The notes: generated from the letters alone by a model not told the origin. Shown: positions 1 through 10,592, numbered from the stretch's first letter. The stretch is 64,000 nt of DNA from Nocardia crassostreae (GCF_001613405.1 NZ_BDCH01000023.1:1-64000); one strand, 5' to 3'. Numbers and translations: made by a program.

Positions 1-791
1 ACACCTCCATGGAGGCCGGGCCCATGGTCCGCAAGGCCGAGATGAAGGCCCAGCAGTGGATCAAGTCCTACGAGGACTGGAATGTCGACACCGGCATCGC
101 CACCGGTCTGCCCGGTAAGGCGCAGATCGGCAAGGGCATGTGGGCCATGCCGGATCTGATGGCCGAGATGCTCGTCCAGAAGATCGGCCACCCCAAGTCC
201 GGCGCGAACACCGCCTGGGTGCCGTCTCCGACCGCCGCCACCCTCCACGCCACCCACTACCACCTGGTGGATGTTTTCAAGCGGCAGGCCGAGATCGCCA
301 AGGGCGGCCCCCGCGCCACCGTCGACGAGATCCTCGAGATCCCCCTGACCCCCAAGACCGACTGGTCGGCCGAGGAGATCCGGCAGGAACTCGACAACAA
401 CTCCCAGGGCATCCTCGGCTACGTGGTCCGCTGGATCGACCAGGGCGTCGGCTGCTCCAAGGTCCCCGACATCAAGGACATCGGCCTCATGGAGGACCGC
501 GCCACCCTGCGCATCTCCAGCCAGCTGATGGCCAACTGGCTGCGCCACGGCATCGTCTCCGAAGCCGATGTCATCGCCTCCCTGGAGCGCATGGCCCCCG
601 TCGTCGACCGCCAGAACGCCGCCGACTCGAGCTACCGCGCCATGTCCCCCGACTTCGCCGGTTCCATCGCCTTCCAGGCCGCCAAGGAACTCCTCCTCGA
701 GGGCACCAAGCAGCCCAACGGCTACACCGAGCCCATCCTGCACGGCCGCCGCCGCGAGGCCAAGGAGTACAACGCCAAGTTCTCGGCGTAA
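1..791 (+). CDS. glcB: Malate synthase G, C-terminal part (5' end outside window)
   Basis: Condenses glyoxylate with acetyl-CoA to malate in the glyoxylate shunt; cytosolic and Mg-dependent. The frame is open from the window edge, so about two thirds of the roughly 720-residue enzyme lies upstream. Visible family blocks include GKGMWAMPDLMAEM, NTAWVPSPTAATLHA, the active-site stretch GVGCSKVPDI, and MEDRATLRISSQ, which carries the catalytic aspartate of the family, then KQPNGYTEP near the end. In M. tuberculosis glcB (Rv1837c) lies directly before Rv1836c; here the Rv1836c-like gene follows after an accessory patch. A strong hairpin terminator comes about 30 bases after the stop. Confidence 0.96.
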   Translation, partial: TSMEAGPMVRKAEMKAQQWIKSYEDWNVDTGIATGLPGKAQIGKGMWAMPDLMAEMLVQKIGHPKSGANTAWVPSPTAATLHATHYHLVDVFKRQAEIAKGGPRATVDEILEIPLTPKTDWSAEEIRQELDNNSQGILGYVVRWIDQGVGCSKVPDIKDIGLMEDRATLRISSQLMANWLRHGIVSEADVIASLERMAPVVDRQNAADSSYRAMSPDFAGSIAFQAAKELLLEGTKQPNGYTEPILHGRRREAKEYNAKFSA

Positions 792-819
792 TTCGCACTG
801 GCGGAGCAGTTCACGGACC

Positions 820-848
820 CCCGGTCGACCTTAGTCGGCCGGGGTTTC
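820..848 (+). terminator. Intrinsic-type terminator after glcB
   Basis: Positions 820-830 pair with 835-845 (11 bp with one G-T wobble, loop CTTA), followed by TTTCGCATTT. It separates glcB from the toxin-antitoxin pair. Confidence 0.7.
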
Positions 849-912
849 GCATTTGGGGGCACGAACGGTGGTAGGTCATGCCCCGAAACCGCGGCGCAGG
901 GCGCAGCATCGT

Positions 913-927
913 CATACACTCGTATGC
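913..927 (+). promoter_or_regulatory. Putative -10 box and operator of the MazEF-like operon
   Basis: CATAC (913-917) and GTATG (922-926) form an inverted repeat with a 4-nt spacer, ending one base before the antitoxin ATG at 928. The same bases contain TACACT (915-920), a good actinobacterial -10 box (TAnnnT) seven bases before the ATG. No Shine-Dalgarno sequence is present. This fits a leaderless, autoregulated toxin-antitoxin transcript; the inference rests on position and symmetry only. Confidence 0.4.
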
Positions 928-1131
928 ATGACCGTACGCGTGACGCTAAGCCTTCCAGATGAGATCTCCGATCACCTCAAGACACTTCCCCAGGGCAAGC
1001 AGAGCGACTACGTGGCCCGCGCTGTTCGACAGCAAATGGTCGCCGAGGAAATGGCCGCGATAATTCAGCAGCCCAAGGATGAGGAGGGCCTCGCCGAGGC
1101 CGAGATACTCGCCTGGCAGGGCGATGAGTGA
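928..1131 (+). CDS. Ribbon-helix-helix antitoxin (MazE-like)
   Basis: A 67-residue protein. Residues 1-45 match a ribbon-helix-helix DNA-binding fold: a beta strand (VRVTLSLPDEI) followed by two helices containing SDYVARAVRQQ. The acidic C-terminal tail (KDEEGLAEAEILAWQGDE) is typical of the toxin-neutralising segment of type II antitoxins. Longer upstream starts are possible, but the ATG at 928 begins exactly at the conserved strand. Its stop overlaps the start of the next gene by 8 bases, so the two are translationally coupled. By analogy it binds and blocks the toxin and represses its own promoter. Confidence 0.75.
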   Translation: MTVRVTLSLPDEISDHLKTLPQGKQSDYVARAVRQQMVAEEMAAIIQQPKDEEGLAEAEILAWQGDE

Positions 1132-1441
1132 GCCCGGGCGGCAAGGGGAGATCTGGACAGTTACCGGCCCTCTCGGGCGAACTCGAACGATCGTCGTCGT
1201 CGATACTCCTGCGATGATCCACCAAGGCGGGCTCATTCAGACGGCGACGGTTCACGAAGCGCGCGAGGTCCCGTCCAAACGCCTCCTGCTGTCCATCCCG
1301 ATCCCTGGCACCTCTCGGATAGTCGCCGTCTACGATCTTGTCGGATACCCGCTGTCGAACTTCACCAAGTTCGAAGGCGTTATCCCCGCTGAGACTCTCG
1401 AGCAAGTCAAGAAGGGCCTCCGCGCTCGGTATGACCTCTAG
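1124..1441 (+). CDS. MazF/PemK-like toxin
   Basis: A 105-residue protein overlapping the antitoxin gene. It starts with GEIWTVTGP and IVVVDTPAM, resembling the first strands of the MazF/PemK fold (usually R-G-[ED]-[IV]-W), followed by HEAREVPSKRLLLSIPI and a C-terminal helix LEQVKKGLRARYDL. MazF-type toxins are ribosome-independent mRNA endonucleases. Length, order after a ribbon-helix-helix antitoxin and overlap all fit a type II module. The sequence is divergent and the usual catalytic Arg/Thr cannot be placed with certainty, so the family call is moderate. The pair is accessory relative to the mycobacterial glcB locus. Confidence 0.6.
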   Translation: MSEPGRQGEIWTVTGPLGRTRTIVVVDTPAMIHQGGLIQTATVHEAREVPSKRLLLSIPIPGTSRIVAVYDLVGYPLSNFTKFEGVIPAETLEQVKKGLRARYDL

Positions 1442-1556
1442 CCGCCCGTTCAACCCCGTCCGGTCACAGGGATTCCCATTTGCGCCAACCCATTCCGCAC
1501 CCCCGCGATCGCGGCTACGCTGCGCTGCGATATCCGCCCGAACGTGAGGTAAGTCG

Positions 1557-1658
1557 ATGGGTTCTACCGTCCTCGATGTTGTGAATCTGGTCCTGGCCCG
1601 TATCAATGCGGCGTGGTCGTGGGCTTCCAGTGGGTCTTCGGGGCCGATGCCACTCTGA
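1557..1658 (+). CDS. Possible very small ORF (33 aa)
   Basis: Lies in the 586-base gap between the toxin and the HNH gene. It is preceded by GAGGTAAG five bases before the ATG, and encodes MGSTVLDVVNLVLARINAAW plus a short Ser/Gly tail. Residues 4-20 would form an amphipathic or hydrophobic helix. A 7-bp hairpin (1696-1702 with 1723-1729) follows 38 bases after the stop. I do not recognise it. It is supported only by the ribosome-binding site, the helix-like N terminus and the hairpin; it may be spurious. Confidence 0.25.
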   Translation: MGSTVLDVVNLVLARINAAWSWASSGSSGPMPL

Positions 1659-1695
1659 GACCTGTTAGCCGGGTCTCTCCCGGAACAAAAGCGCG

Positions 1696-1738
1696 AGCCC
1701 CCTCGTTGTCCTGGTACGGCGTGGGGGCTTGCTGCTGT
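1696..1738 (+). terminator. Possible weak terminator
   Basis: AGCCCCC (1696-1702) pairs with GGGGGCT (1723-1729); the loop is 20 nt and only a short T-containing tract follows. The long loop makes it weak. Confidence 0.3.
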
Positions 1739-1861
1739 TAACGGCGAGTACCGGCGGGGCGAAAAAGTCAGCGACAACGGGATGTCCGTTGTGTCACCAT
1801 CAGTTTCGAGATCAATAATCCGGTCCCGCGGGGCCGCTACCGGCAGGAAGGAGGAGACGGC

Positions 1862-1984
1862 ATGAATCCGGGTTTCCCAGAACAGCATCCGACATTGTCG
1901 GGTCGACGCGCCCTAGTGGCGGGCGATACCAAGCGCAGTGAGCGCTGCGGCCGGAGCATCGGCCGTCTCCAGGCGCTCGTCTAG
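1862..1984 (+). CDS. Possible small ORF (40 aa) with a strong ribosome-binding site
   Basis: An ATG sits five bases after GGAAGGAGGAGA, one of the best Shine-Dalgarno matches in the window. The 40-residue product is Arg-rich (contains SGRRALVAGDTKRSERCGRS) and ends at TAG 1982, 43 bases before the HNH gene. It has no family I recognise. It could be a short regulatory or leader peptide for the HNH gene, or the site could be fortuitous. The rest of the 1442-2027 gap shows nothing else convincing. Confidence 0.3.
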   Translation: MNPGFPEQHPTLSGRRALVAGDTKRSERCGRSIGRLQALV

Positions 1985-2027
1985 CGCTTTCCGACTCTTC
2001 CTTTCTGTTCCCCTCTTTTCACGAAAC

Positions 2028-2582
2028 ATGGTGACTCCCATGCCGATCCGTCATGCTGACGACCCCGAGATAACCGTCGACAACTGGATACACCGGGGCA
2101 TGCTCGTGCTCAATGCCTCGTTCGAGGCGCTGCACGAGATTCACGCCGAACGCGCGGTGGTATTGCTGCTGAGCGGCGCGGCCGAGACCGTGGCCGATCG
2201 GGAGCCGTACTTCCCGATTCGCTCGAAGCATGTGGAGATCGCGCTGCCGGAGACCATCCGGCTGACCCGGTACGTATACCTCGAGCATCGGGTGCTGGTG
2301 CACGACGAGAGCCGTGCGACCCTGCCCGCGATTCTGCGGCGGGACCGGTACCGGTGCGGGTACTGCGCCGGGTGGGCGCGGACCGTCGACCACATTCGGC
2401 CGCGATCGCGGGGTGGGCCGAATACCTGGGCGAACCTCATTGCGGCGTGCGGGCCGTGCAATACCTACAAGGCGGACCGGACTCCGGAGGAGGCCGGGAT
2501 GCGGTTGCTCTGGGAGCCGAAGGCCCCCAACGACATGGAAAGACGGCAGCGTCAGATCTGGAAGGACCTCGCTGCCTCGTAG
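2028..2582 (+). CDS. HNH endonuclease family protein
   Basis: About 184 residues (180 if started at the ATG at 2040). The C-terminal half holds an HNH/McrA-type nuclease domain: CGYCAGWARTVDHIRPRSRGG, then NLIAACGPCNTYKADRTPEEA. Two CxxC pairs (CGYC, CGPC) bind a structural zinc, the DH pair is the first catalytic motif, and the N..C..CN segment completes the beta-beta-alpha-metal core. The N-terminal half (about 100 residues) has no recognised motif. No good Shine-Dalgarno sequence precedes either start. Many actinobacteria carry stand-alone HNH proteins like this; the cellular target is unknown. Confidence 0.8.
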   Translation: MVTPMPIRHADDPEITVDNWIHRGMLVLNASFEALHEIHAERAVVLLLSGAAETVADREPYFPIRSKHVEIALPETIRLTRYVYLEHRVLVHDESRATLPAILRRDRYRCGYCAGWARTVDHIRPRSRGGPNTWANLIAACGPCNTYKADRTPEEAGMRLLWEPKAPNDMERRQRQIWKDLAAS

Positions 2583-2620
2583 TGAAACGAAGTGATCGGG
2601 CGTGAAAGGAGCGAGATCCG

Positions 2621-2887
2621 ATGACTACCACTGAAGTTCGGGAGCTGAACCTGGCGGATCTGCTCCCCATCTCCGATTCGAAGGACTACTGGGCGCACGC
2701 CGCGTGCAAGGGCGACCCCAACCACGAGGCGTGGTTCCCCTACCCGTCGCAGGATTTCGACTACGCGCGCGGCATCTGCGCCGGGTGCCCGATTCGCCGC
2801 GAATGCGGTGAATTCGCGTCGCGCACCGGTCAGTCCGGTGTGTGGGGCGGGCACGAGTACGACCGCGGCAAGATGATCCGCGACTGA
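2621..2887 (+). CDS. WhiB-family iron-sulfur transcriptional regulator
   Basis: An 88-residue protein with the WhiB signature: four cysteines (29, 53, 56, 62) in the pattern C-x23-C-x2-C-x5-C that hold a [4Fe-4S] cluster, then the GVWGG turn (73-77) and a basic/acidic C-terminal tail. WhiB proteins bind the principal sigma factor and control redox, division or sporulation genes. A good ribosome-binding site (AAAGGAG) precedes the ATG. The sequence does not clearly match one of WhiB1-7, so no number is given. A strong terminator follows directly, so it ends its transcript. Confidence 0.9.
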   Translation: MTTTEVRELNLADLLPISDSKDYWAHAACKGDPNHEAWFPYPSQDFDYARGICAGCPIRRECGEFASRTGQSGVWGGHEYDRGKMIRD

Positions 2888-2895
2888 GCGGATCG

Positions 2896-2933
2896 AGCGG
2901 CGGCCATTCCATACCGGGACGGCCGCCGCTTTC
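2896..2933 (+). terminator. Intrinsic-type terminator after whiB-like gene
   Basis: Perfect 10-bp stem: 2896-2905 pairs with 2921-2930, followed by TTTCG. It starts 8 bases after the WhiB stop. Confidence 0.75.
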
Positions 2934-3001
2934 GTGCCGGTCGGATGCTGCGTAACAGACCGGGTCAGCAGCTATTTTCGCGTGACCATACACTGAAGAT
3001 C

Positions 3002-4687
3002 GTGGGTACTCATCGCGCCGCGAGCAGGTCACGAGGTGTCAGCAAGGGACCAGTTATCGCAGTGATAGCGGTGATCGTGCTAGCCCTCGCCGTCGTCGGC
3101 TGGGCCTGGCTCCAGGAACGCTCCAAGGACCGCGACAGCGCGGCCGCCGCGGCGTGCGTCGAGGGCACGGTGACGCTGAATGTCACGATCGACCCGGCCA
3201 TCGCCGAATCGGTCAAGGCGGCGGGCGAGCGGTTCAATGCCACCACACCGCATATGCGCGACCATTGCGCGCAGGTTGCCGTCACCGCGCAGCCCTCGGC
3301 CGCCATGGTGACGGCCTTCGCGGGAGTCACCACGAATACGCCATGGGATCCGGCGCTCGGCCCGCAACCCGGCCTGTGGATTCCCGATTCGTCGCGTTCG
3401 GTGGAACTCATGCGCATTCCGGGTCTCATCGCGGGCACGCCACTGCCGGTGGCCGTGAGCCCGATCGCGGTGGCCGTTCCCGACGAATTGCGGCGCGCCA
3501 TGGAGACCGCGCAGACGAAGTGGGCGGATCTACCACGGCTGCAACAGGGTTCGCTGAGCGATCTCGGCCTCGCGACCTGGGGCCCGCTGCGCATGGCCAT
3601 GCCGACCGGGGATCCGACGCTCGCGGTGGCCACCGCGGTCGGGTCGGGCGTCTCGGGCACCGATCCCCTGGATGAGACGGCTGCCCGGTCGGGTCAGGTC
3701 ATCTCGGCCGTCTCCCAGCTCGCGGCCACCGCGCCCCCGACCACGGACCTCACCGCCGCCCTCACCGAGCTGGCGGCGGCCGCCGATCCCGCCGCCGCGC
3801 CGCTGCACGCGGTGGCGGCCACCGAACAGCAGATCCGCACCCATCCCGACCTGACCGCCTTCCGTCCCGTCGGCAACGGCCCGGTCAACGACTATCCGGC
3901 CGCCGAGATCGTCGGCAACTGGGTGAACCAGACCCAGAACCTGGTCGCCGGACTGTTCGTCGACTTCCTGCGGGCCACCGAACAGTCGAAGCTGTTCACC
4001 GACAACGGTTTCGGCGCCGCTCCCCCGGCCACCTCGGCGGTGCCCGCGAAGGCCGTGCTGACCCAGGTACAGCAGGTCCTCGCCAATCCGATTCTCGGCG
4101 TGCACGCCACCGCCCTGGTCGACACCTCCGCGTCCATGTCGACGCAGGAGGGCGCCATGACCCGGCTGGCGAATTCCCTTGCCGCACTGCAGTCCACCAT
4201 GACGGTCATGCCGCCGGAGTTCGGCCTGGGCGTGTGGACCTACGCCAAGACCACCGACGGCTCCAATCCGTACCGCATTGCCGCGCCGACGGCGGCGCTC
4301 ACCGATCAGCAGCGCACCGCCATCACCCAGGCCCTCGGCACTGTGACCGCCTCCAGCATCGCCCCGGACCTGACGTATCCGTCACTGGAGGCGGCGTACC
4401 GCTCGGCGGTCGAGAACTGCAAGGCGGGCCGCACCAATTCCATCCTGTTGATCACCGACGGCCCCCAGGACGACTCGACCATTACCGGCGAACAGCTGCT
4501 CACCGATATCGCCGGGCTCGGCAATCCGGCCAAGCCGATTCGCATCGATGTGATCGTGGTCGGCGGCAATGGCACGCAAACCCTGCAAACGCTGAGCCAG
4601 CGAACAGGCGGCACATATACGAAGGTCACCTCATCCAATGACCTTGCATTTGCAACAGCAGTGGCCAACGCTTTGACGACACCCTGA
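3002..4687 (+). CDS. Membrane-anchored substrate-binding/vWA-domain protein (Rv1836c-like)
   Basis: A 561-residue protein from the GTG at 3002. One N-terminal transmembrane helix (roughly residues 14-37, GPVIAVIAVIVLALAVVGWAW) anchors a large extracytoplasmic part. Residues about 50-330 resemble an extracellular solute-binding fold. From about residue 365 comes a von Willebrand factor A domain with an intact MIDAS motif DTSAS and later LLITDGPQDD. vWA domains mediate metal-dependent protein contacts. Position next to glcB matches M. tuberculosis Rv1836c, a conserved vWA protein of unknown role. No lipobox is seen. Confidence 0.85.
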   Translation: MGTHRAASRSRGVSKGPVIAVIAVIVLALAVVGWAWLQERSKDRDSAAAAACVEGTVTLNVTIDPAIAESVKAAGERFNATTPHMRDHCAQVAVTAQPSAAMVTAFAGVTTNTPWDPALGPQPGLWIPDSSRSVELMRIPGLIAGTPLPVAVSPIAVAVPDELRRAMETAQTKWADLPRLQQGSLSDLGLATWGPLRMAMPTGDPTLAVATAVGSGVSGTDPLDETAARSGQVISAVSQLAATAPPTTDLTAALTELAAAADPAAAPLHAVAATEQQIRTHPDLTAFRPVGNGPVNDYPAAEIVGNWVNQTQNLVAGLFVDFLRATEQSKLFTDNGFGAAPPATSAVPAKAVLTQVQQVLANPILGVHATALVDTSASMSTQEGAMTRLANSLAALQSTMTVMPPEFGLGVWTYAKTTDGSNPYRIAAPTAALTDQQRTAITQALGTVTASSIAPDLTYPSLEAAYRSAVENCKAGRTNSILLITDGPQDDSTITGEQLLTDIAGLGNPAKPIRIDVIVVGGNGTQTLQTLSQRTGGTYTKVTSSNDLAFATAVANALTTP

Positions 4688-4755
4688 TCCAACTGTTTGC
4701 AACACGACGGTCACGATGTCACCGCCAGCCAGCAACCTCGTGGCATATTCACGGC

Positions 4756-5175
4756 ATGGCACACAGTTCAGGTACCGAAGAATCTTCGGTCAAACAGGGT
4801 TTTGCGGCCGGAACATCCATCGCGGCGGGCATCCTGCTGCTCATCATCGGCGTGCTGGACATCCTGCAGGGCATCTCCGCGGTCGCGGCGGACAACCTGC
4901 TGGTGGTCTCCGATGACTACGTCTACAAGTTCAACACCACCACCTGGGGCTGGATCCACATCGTCGTCGGCGCGGTGATCATCATCGCCGCCATCGGCCT
5001 GCTGGCAGGCACCACCTGGGGCAAGGTGGCAGCCATCGTCCTGGCCGCCATCGCCATCGTGGAGAACTTCCTCTGGATCCCCTACTACCCCGCCTGGTCC
5101 ATCTTGATCATCGCCCTGTGCGTGGTCGTCATCTGGGCCGTCGCCACCTGGAAGACCGACGACACCGCGGCCTAG
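4756..5175 (+). CDS. Small four-helix membrane protein (DUF7144-like)
   Basis: A 139-residue protein with four predicted membrane segments (about residues 19-42, 67-85, 88-108 and 112-131) and a short extracytoplasmic loop containing DDYVYKFNTTTWGWIH between helices 1 and 2. This pattern, with TWGWIH entering helix 2, is the hallmark of a small actinobacterial membrane protein family annotated DUF7144; function unknown. It is monocistronic by appearance, with a 12-bp terminator stem 25 bases downstream. Confidence 0.75.
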   Translation: MAHSSGTEESSVKQGFAAGTSIAAGILLLIIGVLDILQGISAVAADNLLVVSDDYVYKFNTTTWGWIHIVVGAVIIIAAIGLLAGTTWGKVAAIVLAAIAIVENFLWIPYYPAWSILIIALCVVVIWAVATWKTDDTAA

Positions 5176-5199
5176 CCCCGACGTCACCGCAATACCGCA

Positions 5200-5231
5200 G
5201 CGCCCCACCGGTTTCGCCGCCGGTGGGGCGC
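5200..5231 (+). terminator. Strong intrinsic-type hairpin
   Basis: Positions 5200-5211 pair perfectly with 5220-5231 (12 bp, 8-nt loop). There is no long T tract, as is usual in high-GC actinobacteria. Confidence 0.7.
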
Positions 5232-5309
5232 CGTGCTGTCCGCCCGTCTCGCCATTCGCGTGCACGGGAACCGATTCGGGGTTAGGATCGCGGCTGCTGA
5301 CATGGGGAG

Positions 5310-7367
5310 GTGGCAGCGTCGTTGGCAGTCGAACCAGGCACGATTTTCGCCGGATATCTCATCCGCCGCCGGATCGGCGCGGGCGGTATGGGCGCGGTCT
5401 ACCTGGCGGGCCATCCGCGACTGCCCATGGATATCGCCCTCAAGATTCTCGATCCCGACCTCGGCCGCGATTCCGACGCCCGCGCCCGCTTCCACCGCGA
5501 GGCCGAGATCGCCGCGCGCCTGCGCCATCCGAATATAGTCCAGGTCTACGACCGCGGCTCCGAGGGCGAACACCTCTGGATCGCAATGGATTACATCGAC
5601 GGACCCGACGCCGGGCAACTCCTGCGGACCGGTCCGCTCGATCCGCACGCCACCGTCGACCTCATCGCGCAGGCCGCGCGAGCGCTCGACTACGCCCACC
5701 GCAACGGCGTCCTGCACCGCGATATCAAACCCGCCAACCTGCTGGTGGCGTCGAACGGGGAGCCGCGGAACCACCTCTACCTCACCGATTTCGGCATTGC
5801 CCGCAGCCTCGACGACACCGCCACCCTCACCACCTCCATCCGGGCCACCCTGGCCTACGCGCCGCCGGAACTGCTGGCCGGTGAGCCACTGGACCAGCGC
5901 GCCGACGTCTACTCCCTGGGCGGGACGCTGTACCACCTGCTCACCGGCGCACTCCCGTACCCGCGCAACAACCTCGCCGCCGTGATGCACGCCCACCTCC
6001 AGGAGCCGCCGCCCCGGCCGAGCGCGTTACGGCCGTACCTCCCAACTGCTCTGGACGAGGTGATCGCCATCGCGCTCGCCAAGGACCGCACCCTCCGCTT
6101 CCCCACCTGCACCGCCCTCGCCGATGCCGCGCGCTCCGTACTCCGGCCGCCTCCACCGGTCGACGAGATCCGCGGGTCGCCGCACCCTCTCACCCCACCC
6201 CCGAGCTCCATCACCCCGCCGCCGGGCTACGTCGCCGCACCACCGACCGAGATCACCCCGCCGCCCGGTTACAGCGCCGCACCACCGACCCGCATCACTC
6301 CGCCGCCGATCCACCTCACCGAGCCACCGCCCCGATCGGTGTTCACCCGGCGGCGGTTGCTCACCGGCGCCGGGGTCGCGGCGCCCGTTGTCGCGGCCGC
6401 GGTCGGCATTCCGCTGCTGGTGCGTGCCTCCCGCGACGACCCGCCGGATACCAGGTACGGCGTATCCGGCGATGCCCTGCTCTCCGACGGCGCGACCAAG
6501 TTGCGATCGGTCGCGTTCCATCCGGGCGGCTCCATCATCGCCACCGGATCCATGGACGGGTCCGTGCAACTGTGGGATTCCTTTACCCGCGCCACCGTCG
6601 GCGCACCGCTCACCGGTCACTCGGGCACGGTCGCGTCCGTGGCATTCGATTCCGAGGGCGCGACGCTCGTCAGCGCGGGCGCCGACGCCGCTCTGCGAGT
6701 GTGGAATACGCGGACTCGCAAGCAGATCGGCCTGACCCTGACCAGCCACACCGCGTCACTGACCGCGGCGGCCTTCGTGCCGGGCCGATCCGTCGTCGCC
6801 ACGGCGGGCTCGGATACAACCGTCCTGTTGTGGGATACCGGGACGGGTGGCCGGATCGGAGAGCCGATCACGGGCAATCGCGCGGGGATCACCGCCCTCG
6901 CGGTCAGCCCCGACGGCGCGACCCTCGCCACCGCGAGCCGGGATGGCGCGACCCGGCTGTGGAATATCCAGTCCGGCAAGCAGATCGGGACGATCGGTGA
7001 CAGCAGCGCCGCGGTCTACACCGTCGCCTTCGATCGGACCGGATCACTGCTGGCCGTCGGCGGTTCCGAGAATGCCACCCAAATGTTCCGCACCGATACC
7101 CGCACTCCGGACGGCGACCCGTATCTCGGCAAGTGGTCCGTTTCCTGCGTGGCCTTCAGCCCCACCGACGACATCTTCGCGGCCGTCGACGATCTCGGAT
7201 CCCTCCAGCTCTGGTCGCACCGAACACGTACCCGGCTGGGCGATCCGATGAAGGGGCACGACAGCGCGATCACTTCGATCTGCTTCAGCCCGGACGGCGC
7301 GACGCTCGCCTCGGTCGCCGCGGACACCTCCCTGTGCCTCTGGAACATTCGGCACCGGCTGCAATAG
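5310..7367 (+). CDS. Ser/Thr protein kinase fused to a seven-repeat WD40 domain
   Basis: A 685-residue receptor-like kinase. The Hanks-type kinase domain (about 12-275) is complete: glycine loop GAGGMGAVY, Lys45 in ALKIL, HRDIKPANLL, DFG, and the C-lobe ending ALAKDRTLRF. A proline-rich linker with repeated TPPPGY..AAPPT units (about 290-345) leads to one membrane helix (about 350-372). The remainder holds seven WD40-type repeats, each with SVAF-like and LWD/LWN-like ends, enough for one complete beta-propeller that would lie outside the membrane. The GTG at 5310 overlaps its own Shine-Dalgarno; TTG at 5322, 11 bases after GGAGG, may be the true start. Confidence 0.93.
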   Translation: MAASLAVEPGTIFAGYLIRRRIGAGGMGAVYLAGHPRLPMDIALKILDPDLGRDSDARARFHREAEIAARLRHPNIVQVYDRGSEGEHLWIAMDYIDGPDAGQLLRTGPLDPHATVDLIAQAARALDYAHRNGVLHRDIKPANLLVASNGEPRNHLYLTDFGIARSLDDTATLTTSIRATLAYAPPELLAGEPLDQRADVYSLGGTLYHLLTGALPYPRNNLAAVMHAHLQEPPPRPSALRPYLPTALDEVIAIALAKDRTLRFPTCTALADAARSVLRPPPPVDEIRGSPHPLTPPPSSITPPPGYVAAPPTEITPPPGYSAAPPTRITPPPIHLTEPPPRSVFTRRRLLTGAGVAAPVVAAAVGIPLLVRASRDDPPDTRYGVSGDALLSDGATKLRSVAFHPGGSIIATGSMDGSVQLWDSFTRATVGAPLTGHSGTVASVAFDSEGATLVSAGADAALRVWNTRTRKQIGLTLTSHTASLTAAAFVPGRSVVATAGSDTTVLLWDTGTGGRIGEPITGNRAGITALAVSPDGATLATASRDGATRLWNIQSGKQIGTIGDSSAAVYTVAFDRTGSLLAVGGSENATQMFRTDTRTPDGDPYLGKWSVSCVAFSPTDDIFAAVDDLGSLQLWSHRTRTRLGDPMKGHDSAITSICFSPDGATLASVAADTSLCLWNIRHRLQ

Positions 7368-7381
7368 CAGCCGGTGCCGAA
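7348..7381. terminator. Bidirectional terminator between converging kinase and gcvP
   Basis: Positions 7348-7361 pair perfectly with 7368-7381 (14 bp). The 6-nt loop CAATAG contains the kinase stop codon. The hairpin serves both the kinase (+) and gcvP (-), whose stop is 10 bases beyond. Confidence 0.75.
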
Positions 7382-7390
7382 CCGCGGTGA

Positions 7391-10228
<2,838 letters not shown>

Positions 10229-10280
10229 GGCAGCTCCAAGGGTGGGCGGGAAGTCGGCCACGCGGGCCGACCGGTCGTCT

Positions 10281-10496
10281 GCCCTCCCCCTCTGTCCTGG
10301 GCGCCTGAGAGATTCAGGTCATCGACAGCGCAAGCGCCGGTGACCCTTTCACCATGGGCGGGTGGCTCGCGACCACCACTTTCCAGAGGCGCCGAAACTC
10401 CGCACGGTCCCTTGTGCCTGAGAGATTGACGGGGAGGTGCTGCTCCTTCGGCGCCTGTGCCCGACCCATGGACGAACCCAGAACTCTCCCGCACGG
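10281..10496 (-). promoter_or_regulatory. Tandem glycine riboswitch controlling gcvP
   Basis: Read on the minus strand, both aptamers of a gcv-type tandem glycine riboswitch are visible. Aptamer 1 (about 10496-10392) contains CGGGAGAG, GCGCCGAAGGAGCA and AATCTCTCAGGCACAAGG. Aptamer 2 (about 10391-10281) contains CTCTGGAAAG, GGTGAAAGG, AATCTCTCAGG and ends GGACAGAGGGGGAGG. It ends about 50 bases before the gcvP start, in the expected position. Riboswitches of this class activate glycine-degradation genes when glycine binds. Confidence 0.93.
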
Positions 10497-10554
10497 CTGC
10501 GACGCAACGCCAGTGTAGTTCGCGCCAAGTTACGGGCGTGTTGCCTGGGTTGGT

Positions 10555-10592
10555 TTCGCAAAAAACGCGCGCTGCCCGTGGCAGCGCGCGTT
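10555..10592 (-). terminator. Intrinsic terminator with U tract after the MerR gene
   Basis: Positions 10564-10576 pair perfectly with 10580-10592 (13 bp, 3-nt loop). On the minus strand the stem is followed by TTTTTT. It ends the upstream MerR-gene transcript 14 bases after its stop and isolates the gcvP riboswitch transcript. Confidence 0.9.
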
